NCBI GenBank assembly: GCA_041391725.1
Contig: JAWKNL010000032.1
Coordinates: 1-64,000 of the forward strand
Length of the DNA: 64,000 nucleotides
From: JAGQVA01 sp041391725
Lineage (GTDB): Bacteria > Bacteroidota > Bacteroidia > J057
Direction of reading: 5' to 3'
In this document: positions 25,925-34,947 of the stretch, one piece after another
Numbering within the stretch: the first letter of the stretch is position 1
Layout: every line of letters starts with the position of its first letter
Position numbers and translations under genes: made by a program
The notes under the pieces: model-generated
Database searches by the model: none
What the model was told of the DNA's origin: nothing
What the model saw: the letters and a program-made list of their open reading frames with translations, nothing else

Positions 25925-28195
25925 CTACTCTTTGTCTGCCAGCAAATCATTTTGAAACAGTGAAGAAATCATCACAAACGCTTCCTGGTTTTTGGGGGCA
26001 AAAATGGCTTTCCTGATATTTTCCTTCTCCCGCTGAGTCAGATGAAGGCTGAGTGAGGCGGGATTATCATTAGTTTCACGGGGATACTGGATGGGAATAA
26101 CTTCCACATATCCGTCATACCATTCTCTGACAAACTCCAGCAGATAATCGTTGGACATATCCCTTGATTCGGTCATAGAATAATATCCGCCACCCAATGG
26201 CGCCAGCATCCGGCCTGCGATTCCTTTTCTGCTTTTGTCTTTGATCGGGTCTTCCCTTTCATTGTCTCTGATCTGTACGAAAATGACTCCTTCGGTATTT
26301 TTTTCAAACCACTCGCGAAACTCAAACAGATAACGGAGTGCCGTAGGTGTGCCGTAGTTGTCAATCGCCCCGGCGTCCATTACTTCCATCGGCGGCGCGC
26401 TCGGAAGCTCTACGATGGGCAGCACATACGGGAAAGTCGCATTCATACGGAGAGCGGTTGTCATAAAGAGCGAATCGGCCTCCTGGTTTTCAAACATGCG
26501 GCGAAACTCTACTCCTTCCGATTTTGATACATGGCGGTCTGTAATATGATTGGGGCGGGTGAGAAACGAAACCGGGGAGGATGAAATATAGAGTTTCCGG
26601 CCCTGATTCAGGATGGATGGCGTAAGGATGAGCGGAGGTATCGTACCTGCTTCTTCGGCGAGACGGTAGTCTCCCAGCCTTTTGCCGGCTATTTCGGGAA
26701 GGTTGATGGCGAGTTGCTGATCAAAAGAATAACCGGTTTCCCTGTCATAGCGTTTTTCGCCAATGTCTATTTTGCGGTTGGGCAGGAAAACGTCTGTGTA
26801 CATTTTGAAAAAGATCCGGTTGAGGAGGTCTTTGGATATATTTTCCTGATACTGATTATCCTGAATGGTTGGGATCGCACCCATATTTCGGTTCATGGCC
26901 AGTTCGCGGTAATAAGCGAGGCCAAACATACCGCCCGAAGCGCCTGTCATCAGCCTGATTTCATCATATATCCGACCTTCGGTCAGGCTGTCGAGGTATT
27001 GCATCGACCGGAAAGTCCAGAATGCCGAACGCAACCCGCCACCAGAGGCAGTGACAAATACGGCCTTAGGTTTGGCGTAGGGGCCATATTTCTCCTGGTA
27101 ATTGGTTTTCCACTTTTCCAGCATGGCAAGGGTTTCTGCCCGGTCGCTGTTGTAGATGCGTCTGGTGGTGATAGAGTCCAGCTTTCCCCGCGAATAGCTG
27201 GCTGGCTCGGTTTCATATTCAAGACCAAAAGCCTGATTTTTTTCGCTTAGAAAGTCAACCTTGTCATAGATAAAAAGTCCTCCGGCAATCACAATCAGCG
27301 TAATTATCCCCGACCGGTAAACCCAGAAAGTAATAGCGCCGATAATCATCATGGCCAGGGAGCAGAATAAAAGGAAACTTGCAGCAGCCGGAAACTGGAA
27401 ATACCGGTTTCCCTCAACGAGTCCCAGTCCTGCAATAAACAGGAAAGTCAGAATCTGCATGAGCAGAAGTTTTCCGTGGTGCTGATGCAAAAATGCCACT
27501 ACGTTATAGAGCTCGGGTTCGGGTGCATGATCGACCTTCCTGATATGAAAAGGGAATGTCACATAATAATCTGTACGCTGCGGGTTGCGGATGCTGGCAC
27601 GGGCTTTTCCGATAATCAGCCAGCGGTTGCGGCGGTTTTTTTTGCCGGTAATGCCCTCTTCAAGTTTTTTGCCGTAACGCTGGATGAATGACCGGTTGGC
27701 AAAAAAATAGGTTACAGAAATCAGAAACACCAGCCCGACTCCCATCAGGAGACCAATCGTTTTTTCGACCACCAGCCAGGTCAGGCCATCTGAAACAGAA
27801 ATATGGTAGCGCAAAAACCGCCAGAAATATATCATCAGGAAAAACCCCGGGATCAGCATATTGTTGAAGGCAAAAGTGTAAAACGGGCTGTGCGTCTTTC
27901 CTACAAAATGGAATTTATGGCTTTCATTGATATAAACCGTAATCATGTAGGCAAACAGAAAGGCGCCCAGGGCAGAACCCACAATAAATACACTCCAGAA
28001 ATTTTCCCTCCCCAGATACTCCGGATCGAGAAAAAGATGGTAACCGCCAAAACCTTTTCCGATAGCCCCGGAGATAAAGCCCAGCGGAATCAGCCAGAAA
28101 GCGATAAGTGTCTTTCTGTGGTGGATCTGCCTCACCAGTAGCTGTACCGGGAAGGAGAAATATACCGCTGATATGATATCTCTCAGTTTGTGCAT
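25925..28195 (-). CDS. Patatin-like phospholipase with N-terminal multi-pass membrane domain
   Basis: From the ATG at 28195 the product is 756 aa; in-frame starts up to 28288 are possible and would add a short basic-hydrophobic stretch. The first ~340 residues contain about six to eight membrane helices. The soluble part begins near KPKAVFVTASGGGLRSAFW, which holds the glycine-rich oxyanion motif. The nucleophile elbow GASGG (G-x-S-x-G) and the catalytic Asp in MDAGAIDNYG follow, so the Ser-Asp dyad looks intact. It is predicted to hydrolyse acyl esters of membrane lipids. It is in line with the toxin-antitoxin pair, 31 bp upstream of it. The physiological substrate is unknown. Confidence 0.85.
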   Translation of the reverse strand: MHKLRDIISAVYFSFPVQLLVRQIHHRKTLIAFWLIPLGFISGAIGKGFGGYHLFLDPEYLGRENFWSVFIVGSALGAFLFAYMITVYINESHKFHFVGKTHSPFYTFAFNNMLIPGFFLMIYFWRFLRYHISVSDGLTWLVVEKTIGLLMGVGLVFLISVTYFFANRSFIQRYGKKLEEGITGKKNRRNRWLIIGKARASIRNPQRTDYYVTFPFHIRKVDHAPEPELYNVVAFLHQHHGKLLLMQILTFLFIAGLGLVEGNRYFQFPAAASFLLFCSLAMMIIGAITFWVYRSGIITLIVIAGGLFIYDKVDFLSEKNQAFGLEYETEPASYSRGKLDSITTRRIYNSDRAETLAMLEKWKTNYQEKYGPYAKPKAVFVTASGGGLRSAFWTFRSMQYLDSLTEGRIYDEIRLMTGASGGMFGLAYYRELAMNRNMGAIPTIQDNQYQENISKDLLNRIFFKMYTDVFLPNRKIDIGEKRYDRETGYSFDQQLAINLPEIAGKRLGDYRLAEEAGTIPPLILTPSILNQGRKLYISSSPVSFLTRPNHITDRHVSKSEGVEFRRMFENQEADSLFMTTALRMNATFPYVLPIVELPSAPPMEVMDAGAIDNYGTPTALRYLFEFREWFEKNTEGVIFVQIRDNEREDPIKDKSRKGIAGRMLAPLGGGYYSMTESRDMSNDYLLEFVREWYDGYVEVIPIQYPRETNDNPASLSLHLTQREKENIRKAIFAPKNQEAFVMISSLFQNDLLADKE

Positions 28196-28353
28196 AAGAA
28201 CAAATAGCCGGAGGGGAAAGAAGACAAAACGAACGGCTTCGTCTCTTAACCTTACGGTATAGAAACAGATCATCCGGCACAATTCCACACCGGAAAAATA
28301 ATTTTCATAACGTAAATTATCCCCTTGTAAGATATTCTAAGTTTATATACGGC

Positions 28354-28384
28354 AAAAGTGCGGAAAGGGTAGCCCGATCCGCAC
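28354..28384 (-). terminator. Terminator after fumC
   Basis: On the minus strand GTGCGGA and TCCGCAC pair around a loop that can itself pair (CGGG with CCC), followed by TTTT. It lies about 50 bp after the fumC stop. The remainder of the gap from 28196 shows no gene. Confidence 0.6.
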
Positions 28385-28432
28385 ACAAATAATAACTTTT
28401 CAGACGCGAAAATTCAGAAAACGCCCACGGGC

Positions 28433-29814
28433 TTACCCGACCATGTGCTCGGGAACGACGATTCTGTCAAACTCATCTTCTGTCAGATAACCCAGTTTTA
28501 TTGCGGTTTCCTTCAGCGTCGAATTTTCGGCGTAAGCGGTTTTTGCAATTTTAGCGGCCTTATCGTAACCGATATGCGTATTCAGCGCAGTAACCAGCAT
28601 CAGGGAGTTGTTGAGGTTTTGCCTGATTCTTACATAGTTGGGTTCGATACCGACAGCGAGGTGATCGTTGAATGATTCACAGGCGTCTCCCAGAATGCGG
28701 GCCGACATCAGGAGATTGTAAATCATGACCGGCTTAAACACATTCAGTTGAAAATGGCCGTGTGTACCGGCTACGGCTACGGCAGCATCATTGCCGATAA
28801 CCTGGGCACAAACCATTGTCAAAGCTTCTGCCTGGGTAGGGTTTACTTTTCCGGGCATAATGGAGCTGCCGGGTTCATTTTCGGGGATGAGGATTTCGCC
28901 GATACCGCAACGGGGCCCGGAGGCGAGGAGGCGGATATTATTGGCGATAGCCATGAGGCTCACTGCCGCGCGACGGAGTGCGCCCGAAGCCTCCACGACG
29001 GCGTCGTGGGCTGAAAGCGCCTCATATTTGTTGGCAGCGGTGACAAAAGGATGGCCCGAAAGTTCTGCGATCACAGCGGCAACCCGCGCTGCATATCCTT
29101 TGGGGGTGTTGAGCCCGGTGCCGACTGCAGTGCCGCCCAGCGCCAGTTCGGTCAGGTGGCGGAGACTGTCTTCGATGGTCTCCATGCTGCGCTGCAATTG
29201 CATAGCATAACCCGAAAACTCCTGCCCCAGGGTCAGTGGCGTGGCATCCATCAGGTGGGTACGACCGATTTTCACCACTTCCATAAACGCCTGTGATTTG
29301 GCACTCAGGGTTTCCTGAAGTTTTTGATACGGGGAAGGGTATGCGTGGCAATCAGATCATAAGCCGCAATATGCATGGCCGTAGGGAAGGTGTCGTTGGA
29401 TGACTGCGATTTGTTGACGTCATCATTGGGGTGAATGGGCGTTTTGCTACCCATTTCTCCGCCCAGTATCTCAATGGCCCGGTTGGAAATTACCTCATTC
29501 ACATTCATGTTGGACTGGGTTCCCGACCCGGTCTGCCACACTACGAGGGGAAAATGGTCGTCGAGTTTCCCGGCCAGAATTTCGTCGCAAACCTGCGAAA
29601 TGACTTTTGTTTTATCTGCCGAAAAACCGGCAAGCTCAGTATTGGTGATAGCTGAGGCTTTTTTCAGAATGGCGAATGCGCGGATAAGCTCAATGGGCAT
29701 CCGGTGGCCGCCAATTTTGAAGTTTTCTACTGAACGCTGGGTCTGAGCGCCCCAATACTTGTCTGAGGGAACTTTTACTTCCCCCATTGTGTCCTTTTCT
29801 ATTCTATAGCTCAT
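28433..29814 (-). CDS. fumC: Fumarate hydratase class II, interrupted by one frameshift
   Basis: The N-terminal segment (from 29814) and C-terminal segment (to 28433) together match a complete ~460-aa class II fumarase. Conserved blocks include MGEVKVPSDKYWGAQTQRS, GSGTQSNMNVNEVISNRA, HPNDDVNKSQSSNDTFPTAM, GRTHLMDATPLTLGQEFSG and the superfamily signature GSSIMPGKVNPTQAEA. It converts fumarate to malate in the TCA cycle. The frame breaks near 29328-29333, where the coding strand reads CCTTCCCCGTAT. One more C in that run would give TLPPYQKLQETLSAKSQ and restore the frame. Because the gene is otherwise perfectly conserved, a homopolymer error in the sequence is more likely than true loss. Confidence 0.9.
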
Positions 29815-29843
29815 ACGTTTTTACTTGTTTCTCCTGAATTTTC

Positions 29844-29892
29844 TCCGACGGTGTCGGTGGCTGAGGCTCCCGAAGTCACCGACACCGTCGGA
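29844..29892. repeat. Long perfect inverted repeat between fumC and the lipoprotein gene
   Basis: TCCGACGGTGTCGGTG and its exact reverse complement CACCGACACCGTCGGA flank a 17-nt spacer. The 16-bp GC-rich stem would form a strong hairpin in RNA. It sits between two same-strand genes and could end the lipoprotein transcript, but it has only an AT-rich tail rather than a clean T-run. Its shape fits a dispersed REP-type element. Confidence 0.85.
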
Positions 29893-29896
29893 AATT

Positions 29897-30346
29897 TTAT
29901 TTCAACCGCAGATCATAATAATCTCCTTCTGTGAGGAAGCTAAGCCAAAGCGCGTCTTCTGTAAGGCGAAGAATATCCATATAAAGAAGTCTGGTTTCAC
30001 CGCTTACAGGATCTTTTGCATCAAACGTAATTTTGATCTGCTCTTTTACACTTGCCAGTTCCCAGTCACCTGTGACAATCACCGGGTCGATCTGCCCCTC
30101 TTTCTGGATTGTCCAGGTCAGTCTTCCCGCCTTACTGAAGGTCATGGCGTAAACCGTAAAATCTTTGGTTTCATCAATATCGTTGCGAAAAACCGCTTCG
30201 GCGCGCCAGTCGTTGGCTACACGCGACTGCTTGGAGAGAAAACTAATGGTTGGCCCATCTTCGTATTTTCTGCATCCGCTGAAAATAACTGTGAAGGAAA
30301 GAAGAAGGATAGAGATTCCTGCGATGATCCGGTTTTTATTCATCAT
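29897..30346 (-). CDS. Small lipoprotein of unknown function
   Basis: The product is 149 aa. The N-terminus is a lipoprotein signal peptide with lipobox FSGC (ISILLLSFTVIFSGC); the mature protein starts CRKYEDGPTISFLSK. The mature part is beta-rich with repeated aromatic/charged strands (AGRLTWTIQKEGQIDPVIVT, EQIKITFDA, EDALWLSF), consistent with a small barrel or lipocalin-like fold, but no family is recognised with certainty. A TATATTTG -7-like box on the minus strand lies at 30370-30377, 24 bp before the ATG, without a proper -33 element. Confidence 0.75.
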   Translation of the reverse strand: MMNKNRIIAGISILLLSFTVIFSGCRKYEDGPTISFLSKQSRVANDWRAEAVFRNDIDETKDFTVYAMTFSKAGRLTWTIQKEGQIDPVIVTGDWELASVKEQIKITFDAKDPVSGETRLLYMDILRLTEDALWLSFLTEGDYYDLRLK

Positions 30347-30442
30347 ATTTGGTTTTTATTGCTGGCGTACAAATATAGTAAACTGTCCCTTTTGACGGAT
30401 TATTTTTTAGGTAACGAAATTTAGCGTAAAATTTGCACCGCT

Positions 30443-30904
30443 ATGGAATCCGAAATTCTGAAAAAAATCTACCAGTACTGCGCCTATCAGGACCGAAGCA
30501 CGGCAGAAGTCAGAAAAAAACTCACGGAGTGGGATGTTTCCAGAGAAGAACAGGAAAATATTATCGCTCATCTGGAAGCAGAGCGTTTTCTGGATGAAGA
30601 ACGGTTTACCCGCAGTTTTGTCAGAGGCAAATTTTTTCACAAGTCCTGGGGCCGCACCAAAATCCGCCATGAACTACGCCTGCGCACCATCCCGGCGGCT
30701 GTTATTGAGCGCGTGATGAATCAGGAAATTCCCCCCGAAACCTACCAGCAGACCATAGAAACACTTATCACACGCAAGCGCAGCGAATACCGCAGCGATT
30801 CGCCTGAAAAACAAAAGGAAAAAATCTTCCGGTTTTTGCTTCAAAAAGGATTCGAAAGTGCGTACATTCTCCCTGTTTTACATGCCGATGCTGACGATGA
30901 TTAA
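30443..30904 (+). CDS. recX: RecX family regulatory protein
   Basis: The product is 153 aa, normal for RecX. It has the tandem three-helix pattern with YCAYQDRSTAEVRKKLTEWD, then AERFLDEERFTRSFVRGKFF, SWGRTKIRHELRLRTIP and KIFRFLLQKGFE. RecX binds RecA filaments and limits recombinase activity in the cytoplasm. recA is not adjacent here. The last 8 bp overlap the start of the multiheme cytochrome gene, an odd partner, so the overlap probably reflects compaction rather than shared function. Confidence 0.9.
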   Translation: MESEILKKIYQYCAYQDRSTAEVRKKLTEWDVSREEQENIIAHLEAERFLDEERFTRSFVRGKFFHKSWGRTKIRHELRLRTIPAAVIERVMNQEIPPETYQQTIETLITRKRSEYRSDSPEKQKEKIFRFLLQKGFESAYILPVLHADADDD

Positions 30905-32789
30905 TCGCAAAAAAGCAGGGATTCTATTCGCAGCAACCCTGATCACCGCCAATCTGCTGCTCAGGTGTTCACCCAAACCCGACACCTTTCTCAACCTCGA
31001 TCCGAAGGTAAAATATACGGGTACCCAATCCTGCCAGCCCTGCCATAAAAAAATTTATCAGTCTTTCATTGAAACCGGAATGGGGAAATCTCTATACCGG
31101 CCCGATACCAGCCGTGTGATCGAATCATTTGGCCCTGATGCTGTCACTACCGACCCAAAGAGCGATTTTGCCTACTTCCCATTCTGGCTGGGCGGAGAAA
31201 TGTTGGTCAGAGAATTTCGCCTCAGCGGCAAGGATACCATTTATCAGCGCACCGAAAAGGTGGATTATGTTGTCGGCTCCGGCCATCAGACCCGATCATA
31301 CCTGATGGAGCGAAACGGGTATCTGTATGAATTTCCCATCACCTGGTATGTCAGTAAACAAATCTGGGATCTCAGCCCGGGTTATCACGAAAACAATACC
31401 CGCTTTGGCAGAGAAATAGGGAAGGAATGTATGAACTGCCACACCGGTTATACAGAATATATAGAAGGAAGCAAAAACAGGTATAAATTTATTTCAGAAG
31501 GCATTGACTGCGAAAAGTGCCACGGGCCGGGAGAAGAACATATTCGCCTGACAGAAGCCGGGCAGTTGATTGATGTGGGAGAAAAAACAGACTATTCCAT
31601 CGTCAATCCGGGCAAATTGCCGCTTGACCTTCAGTTTGATGTATGTCAGCAATGCCATCTTCAGGGAATCAACGTACTGGCAGAAGGCAAATCAATAGAT
31701 GATTTTCGCCCGGGAACCCCACTTTCGGCCACATTTGATGTATTTATTGAGCGGCAGGCAGATGAAAATATGTTTGGGATCGCCTCCCATGCCGAGCGGT
31801 TGCAGCAGTCGCGCTGTTTTATCGCTTCAGAAGGTAAACTCACCTGTACAACCTGTCACGATCCCCATAAAAGCGTTACGCTGGCAGGGCCCGAAGTATA
31901 TATTCTCCAATGTAACCGGTGTCATGAAAAAATGAATACACCGGCCTGCAGCGCACCCGAAGCAGACAAACATGCGACAGGCAACAACTGCGTTTCCTGC
32001 CATATGCCTGCCGGCGGTACGAGCGACATTCCTCACGTGCGGTTTCACGACCACAGGATCAGGGTGGTCGCACAGCAGCCCGACGCGCCGGTGGATTCGG
32101 TGAAGGCCTGGCTGAAGCTGGCCACACGGAAGGAGGTCGGAGGCCGGGTATGGGGAGAAGCCTGGCTGCTGTATTTTGAGCAGCACAACCAGTCGGTTGA
32201 ATATCTGAATCGTGCGGCAGCTTATTCGGCGCAAATGAACCCTTACGATCAGGCGAGAGTTGCCTTTTATCAGCAAAATTATCCTTTGGCGCTTTCATTT
32301 GCAGATTCGGCACTAGCAGCAGGGGACGACCATTCGCTTATATGGTTTCTTAAAGGAGAAATTCTGGAGGCACAGACAAAATATGCAGAAGCCGCCGCTG
32401 CTTACCGGCGATCTTTTGAGGAAAACCCGGAGGGAACGGATGCAGGCCTGAAGGCCGGAACCATGTTGCTGAGAGCCCGGCAGGGCGACCGGGCAGTGCT
32501 TCCGGAGGTTCGGATGTGGTTTGAGAATCTGTTAAAAACCAAACCATTTGACGAAAGGCTGCTCACCAACCTGGGTTTTGTGGTAATGAATGAGGGCGAT
32601 TATACCCGGGCGGAGAGGTTGTTTCAGGAGGCTTTGTCCTTTGACCCTGACAATATCGCAGCATTGGAAAATATGATATTGCTGCAACTGATCAGCGGGA
32701 ACAGGGAAATGGCGGAGAAATTTTTGAAACATCTGGAAAGAAAACATCCCGGATATAGCGGACTTGAGCGGTTGCAAAGCGCATTCTGA
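30897..32789 (+). CDS. Seven-heme c-type cytochrome lipoprotein with TPR repeats
   Basis: From the ATG at 30897 the product is 630 aa. It starts with a signal ending in a lipobox-like LLLRCS, so it is probably lipid-anchored on the periplasmic or outer face. Seven CxxCH heme-binding motifs are present: CQPCH, CMNCH, CEKCH, CQQCH, CTTCH, CNRCH and CVSCH. The C-terminal ~230 residues are helical TPR repeats, for example EGDYTRAERLFQEALSFDPD. The layout resembles the cytochrome c-554/TPR proteins of Bacteroidota that accompany extracytoplasmic electron transfer. The redox partner and substrate are not evident; no other redox genes flank it. Confidence 0.88.
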   Translation: MINRKKAGILFAATLITANLLLRCSPKPDTFLNLDPKVKYTGTQSCQPCHKKIYQSFIETGMGKSLYRPDTSRVIESFGPDAVTTDPKSDFAYFPFWLGGEMLVREFRLSGKDTIYQRTEKVDYVVGSGHQTRSYLMERNGYLYEFPITWYVSKQIWDLSPGYHENNTRFGREIGKECMNCHTGYTEYIEGSKNRYKFISEGIDCEKCHGPGEEHIRLTEAGQLIDVGEKTDYSIVNPGKLPLDLQFDVCQQCHLQGINVLAEGKSIDDFRPGTPLSATFDVFIERQADENMFGIASHAERLQQSRCFIASEGKLTCTTCHDPHKSVTLAGPEVYILQCNRCHEKMNTPACSAPEADKHATGNNCVSCHMPAGGTSDIPHVRFHDHRIRVVAQQPDAPVDSVKAWLKLATRKEVGGRVWGEAWLLYFEQHNQSVEYLNRAAAYSAQMNPYDQARVAFYQQNYPLALSFADSALAAGDDHSLIWFLKGEILEAQTKYAEAAAAYRRSFEENPEGTDAGLKAGTMLLRARQGDRAVLPEVRMWFENLLKTKPFDERLLTNLGFVVMNEGDYTRAERLFQEALSFDPDNIAALENMILLQLISGNREMAEKFLKHLERKHPGYSGLERLQSAF

Positions 32790-32818
32790 ACAAGAAAGAA
32801 AACAAGCCCCTCAGGATG

Positions 32819-32849
32819 TTGCGAATTGCGCCGGAAAGTACTAAATTTG
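32819..32849 (+). promoter_or_regulatory. Bacteroidota-type promoter of tsf
   Basis: TTG (32819-32821), 20-nt spacer, TAAATTTG (32842-32849): an exact match to the -33 TTG / -7 TAnnTTTG consensus. It lies 46 bp before the tsf start codon. Confidence 0.8.
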
Positions 32850-32895
32850 CAGCGATTTTCAGGAATCCTAATATTCAATCTTATATAATCATACA

Positions 32896-33735
32896 ATGGC
32901 AATTACTGCAAATGACGTAAACAACTTGCGTACAGCTACCGGTGCAGGCATGATGGATTGCAAGAAAGCGCTGGTTGAGGCCGAAGGCGATTTTGATCTG
33001 GCGGTGGAAATTCTTCGTAAAAAAGGACAAAAAGTATCTGCAAAACGCGCAGACCGCGATGCAAAGGAAGGCGCAGTTTTCATCAAAACCAATGAAAATT
33101 CTACAGAAGCAGCGATCATTGAGCTGAATGCTGAGACAGACTTTGTCGCAAGAAACCAGGATTTTCAGAACCTGGGTGAATCCATCGTCAACCTCGCTTC
33201 TGCCCAAACACCTGCTGATCTCGACGCGCTCAAGGCACTTTCTATCGATGGAAGAACGGTAGCAGACCATCTCACAGATGCAATGGCCCGTATCGGAGAA
33301 AAAATTGACGTCAGCAAATATGAAAGAATCTCGGGTGACCAGGTAGTTGCATATATCCACCCCGGTGCACGTATCGGTGTAGTGGTAGCATTTGCAGGTA
33401 TTGATGGAAAAGATGCCGGTGACGTAGGAAAAGATGTCGCTATGCAGATTGCGGCTATGAGCCCCCTTGCTATTGACAAAGACGGAATTTCGGAAGACGT
33501 AGTGAACAAGGAAGTCGAAATCGGTATGGAACTCGCCCGCAATGAGGGCAAACCCGAAGCGATGCTGGAAAAAATTGCCCGCGGAAAACTGAACAAGTTT
33601 TACAAAGACAATACCCTCATCAATCAGGATTTTGTAAAAGATACATCCAAAACCGTAGGTCAGTATATTAAAGAACAACTGGGTGCCGACGCTACTGTAA
33701 CCGGTTTCAAACGGGTACAACTCGGAGCCAACTGA
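32896..33735 (+). CDS. tsf: Translation elongation factor Ts
   Basis: The product is 279 aa. The N-terminal UBA-like domain holds the signature LRTATGAGMMDCKKALVEAE. The TDFVARN motif (ELNAETDFVARNQDFQ), which contacts EF-Tu, follows, and the two dimerisation subdomains make up the rest. EF-Ts exchanges GDP for GTP on EF-Tu in the cytoplasm. It has its own consensus promoter and a strong terminator, so it is monocistronic here, although pyrH follows in the common bacterial order. rpsB is not in the stretch immediately upstream, which is occupied by the cytochrome gene. Confidence 0.98.
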   Translation: MAITANDVNNLRTATGAGMMDCKKALVEAEGDFDLAVEILRKKGQKVSAKRADRDAKEGAVFIKTNENSTEAAIIELNAETDFVARNQDFQNLGESIVNLASAQTPADLDALKALSIDGRTVADHLTDAMARIGEKIDVSKYERISGDQVVAYIHPGARIGVVVAFAGIDGKDAGDVGKDVAMQIAAMSPLAIDKDGISEDVVNKEVEIGMELARNEGKPEAMLEKIARGKLNKFYKDNTLINQDFVKDTSKTVGQYIKEQLGADATVTGFKRVQLGAN

Positions 33736-33755
33736 TCAGGTAATGAATAGAAAGA

Positions 33756-33786
33756 AAAGAGAGTTTAAAAAACTCTCTTTTTTTTT
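33756..33786 (+). terminator. Terminator of tsf
   Basis: AAAGAGAGTTT, loop AAA and AAACTCTCTTT form an 11-bp stem merging into nine T residues. Confidence 0.9.
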
Positions 33787-33865
33787 AACTACGCATAAAC
33801 GCTGGCGATATTTTTGTTAGTAAATCCTGTCTAATTTCCGCTGAACAATGTAACTTCCCTCTATT

Positions 33866-34582
33866 ATGAATCATACCACCAAATACAAGCGCATACTCTT
33901 AAAACTCAGCGGCGAGGCACTCATGGGAAAACAGTCCTACGGGATTGAAAATGAAACCCTTCACCGTTATGCCCGCCAGATTGTCGAACTCACCCATCTG
34001 GGGGTGGAAGTAGCCGTCGTGGTTGGCGGTGGCAATATTTTCAGGGGTATTCAGGGGGTAGGCGAAGGAATGGGCCGCGCCCATGCAGACTATATGGGCA
34101 TGCTCGCCACAGTTATCAACGGCATGGCACTTCAGGATGCCCTTGAAAGCCAGGGCGGGCTGTGCAGGTTGCAGTCTGCGATCGGCATGGAAAAAATTTG
34201 CGAACCCTATATCCGACGCAGAGCCATTCGCCACCTCGAAAAGGGCCGTATCGTAGTATTTGCTGCAGGTACTGGCAACCCGTTTTTTACCACTGACACA
34301 GCCGCCTCTCTCCGTGCAATCGAAATTGACGCCGACGTCGTGCTCAAAGGTACCCGTGTGGACGGTGTTTATACCGCCGACCCTGAAAAAGATGCCACAG
34401 CAGTCAAGTTTGACACCATATCCTTTGCCGATGTGCTGGCCAACCGCCTGAATGTCATGGATATGACTGCATTTACCATCTGTCAGGAAAACGAACTGCC
34501 CATCATCGTATTCAACATCAATGAGCCTGAAAACCTGATGCGGATTGTTAAGGGCGAAATGATCGGCACACTGGTAAGCTAA
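33866..34582 (+). CDS. pyrH: UMP kinase
   Basis: The product is 238 aa, full length. It has KRILLKLSGEALMGKQSYGI at the N-terminus, VVVGGGNIFRG, GRAHADYMGMLATVINGMAL, the AAGTGNPFFTTDTAASLRA loop and the C-terminal MRIVKGEMIGTLVS. It phosphorylates UMP to UDP with ATP, the first committed step to UTP and CTP. A TATTTTTG -7-like box lies at 33809-33816 between the tsf terminator and the start, but without a matching -33 TTG. It sits 34 bp after the tsf T-run in the conserved tsf-pyrH order. Confidence 0.97.
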   Translation: MNHTTKYKRILLKLSGEALMGKQSYGIENETLHRYARQIVELTHLGVEVAVVVGGGNIFRGIQGVGEGMGRAHADYMGMLATVINGMALQDALESQGGLCRLQSAIGMEKICEPYIRRRAIRHLEKGRIVVFAAGTGNPFFTTDTAASLRAIEIDADVVLKGTRVDGVYTADPEKDATAVKFDTISFADVLANRLNVMDMTAFTICQENELPIIVFNINEPENLMRIVKGEMIGTLVS

Positions 34583-34609
34583 AAAACCACAAAAAAAAAT
34601 CAAAAACCC

Positions 34610-34640
34610 TTGCAGGAATGGTCTGCGCCTACTACATTTG
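34610..34640 (+). promoter_or_regulatory. Bacteroidota-type promoter of tRNA-Phe
   Basis: TTG (34610-34612), 20-nt spacer, TACATTTG (34633-34640), ending 20 bp before the mature tRNA 5' end. It matches the consensus as closely as the tsf promoter. Confidence 0.8.
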
Positions 34641-34660
34641 CAAACCATTCTTGAAAGGCC

Positions 34661-34733
34661 GGTGCGGTAGCTCAGTTGGTAGAGCAATGGACTGAAAATC
34701 CATGTGTCGGCGGTTCGATTCCGCCCTGCACCA
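34661..34733 (+). tRNA. tRNA-Phe (anticodon GAA)
   Basis: The 73-nt cloverleaf folds fully. The acceptor pairs GGTGCGG with CTGCACC (one G-U), the D-arm is GCTC/GAGC, the anticodon stem ATGGA/TCCAT carries loop CTGAAAA (anticodon GAA), and the T-stem GGCGG/CCGCC carries loop TTCGATT. The discriminator base is A. The 3' CCA is not encoded. A promoter and terminator flank it closely, so it is a single-gene transcript. Confidence 0.97.
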
Positions 34734-34747
34734 CAAGAAAAGACGAT

Positions 34748-34783
34748 AACTCCCTGATAATTAATTTATTGGGGAGTTTTTTG
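34748..34783 (+). terminator. Terminator of tRNA-Phe
   Basis: AACTCCC and GGGAGTT pair around a 17-nt AT-rich loop, followed by six T residues. The remaining sequence to 34947 holds no gene; TATCTTTG at 34910-34917 resembles a -7 box for the following pseudogene. Confidence 0.75.
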
Positions 34784-34947
34784 TTTTTGCAGGGGACACT
34801 ATTTTTACCTTGACTATTGAGTATTCATCCGTTGCATTGGTTTTACAAAGTTTTACCTATCCTTTACACTTCTTTACATTTAAAAAGCTTCAGGATAGCT
34901 GATGCCCGATATCTTTGCGTTATTGTTTCACCTAAATCATTACAGCA

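Noticed and set aside
32881..33720. Long minus-strand open frame opposite tsf
   Set aside because: It is the shadow of the highly conserved tsf gene and has no family features.
33899..34687. Minus-strand frame opposite pyrH and tRNA-Phe
   Set aside because: It spans a tRNA gene and a conserved kinase on the other strand; a coincidental frame.
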